Shown: piece by piece, positions 63,830 to 64,000 of the stretch
How the letters are laid out: every line of letters starts with the position of its first letter
How positions within the stretch are numbered: position 1 is the first letter of the stretch
From: Myxococcales bacterium
GTDB lineage: Bacteria > Myxococcota_A > Polyangia > Fen-1088
Assembly: GCA_003142855.1 (NCBI GenBank)
Contig: PLNW01000136.1
Span: forward strand, 62,001 to 126,000
DNA: 64,000 nucleotides
Reading direction: 5' to 3'
The notes under the pieces: model-generated
The model's database searches: none
What the model was told of the DNA's origin: nothing
Seen by the model: the letters and a program-made list of their open reading frames with translations, nothing else
Program-made: the position numbers and the translations under genes

Positions 63830-64000
63830 AGGGTGATCTTAAACGAGAAGCATGAGGGTCGATAGTTTACGGCTCGGCGGTCATCGGTCTCGCTGTGGAA
63901 GACGTGATGTAACGTATGGTCATCTCATTTCTTTCCACAGGCAGACCCACGTCCAGAAGTGGCCGGATGCAAAGGCGAATCTTGATGAAAACCACAGACT

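Overview
The window looks like a chromosomal segment of a Myxococcota-type (former Deltaproteobacteria) bacterium. This is inferred from gene content, not from a marker gene: the DNA is very GC-rich, there are three complete eukaryotic-type Ser/Thr kinases with TPR, HEAT-like or membrane tails, a sigma-54 response regulator, and many lipoproteins and outer-membrane proteins with Pro/Ala/Asp-rich linkers. A tightly overlapping Flx-Hdr operon points to an anaerobic or facultative metabolism. No rRNA, tRNA, CRISPR array or complete insertion sequence was found.

Layout. 1-13.5 kb: membrane protein, Ser/Thr kinase, PEGA protein, acidic lipoprotein, DUF2723 membrane protein, sigma-54 response regulator plus MscS channel with a cyclic-nucleotide domain, epimerase, and a MarR-leuC-leuD operon. 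13.7-15.9 kb: a small accessory patch with a SIR2-like protein, a DUF433/DUF5615 toxin-antitoxin-like pair and a gene remnant. 16-24.6 kb: a metallophosphoesterase lipoprotein, then the six-gene flxABCD-hdrA-hdrBC operon, divergent from an Rrf2 regulator with a probable Fe-S cysteine set. 24.7-30.1 kb: a lower-GC multi-PAS hybrid histidine kinase and sucCD. 30.1-39.3 kb: LolB-like and TPR lipoproteins, a PL11-type rhamnogalacturonan lyase with a long Gly/Thr repeat linker, a TPR protein headed by a duplicated kinase 5' fragment, a Ser/Thr kinase and a HEAT-type protein. 39.3-42 kb: two almost identical four-helix-bundle (23S-IVS family) genes in inverted orientation around an XRE regulator and a lipoprotein. 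42-54 kb: phosphodiesterase, GH113-like protein, outer-membrane and zinc-ribbon/TPR proteins, amidohydrolase, response regulator and a 1109-residue kinase. 54-57 kb: an HsdM/half-HsdS pair without HsdR beside an ORF-poor stretch with strong hairpins. 57-64 kb: CPBP-like membrane protease, FadL-type porin with an aspartyl-protease-like lipoprotein, and an ftsE-ftsX-envC-like division operon.

The most unusual signal is a 72-nt dispersed element with three copies (6661-6732, 22518-22589, 29440-29511). Every copy is exactly 72 nt and forms two hairpins whose stems carry compensatory base changes. Each lies in sense orientation inside or at the edge of an open reading frame: in sucD it adds about 26 codons in frame, in hdrBC it forms the C-terminus, and at the DUF2723 gene it may provide the start codon. 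This resembles, in principle, the protein-invading palindromic elements of Rickettsia. The second notable signal is the inverted, nearly identical four-helix-bundle gene pair with long conserved flanks and a decayed third copy at 15.2 kb, which suggests a small mobile or recombining unit.
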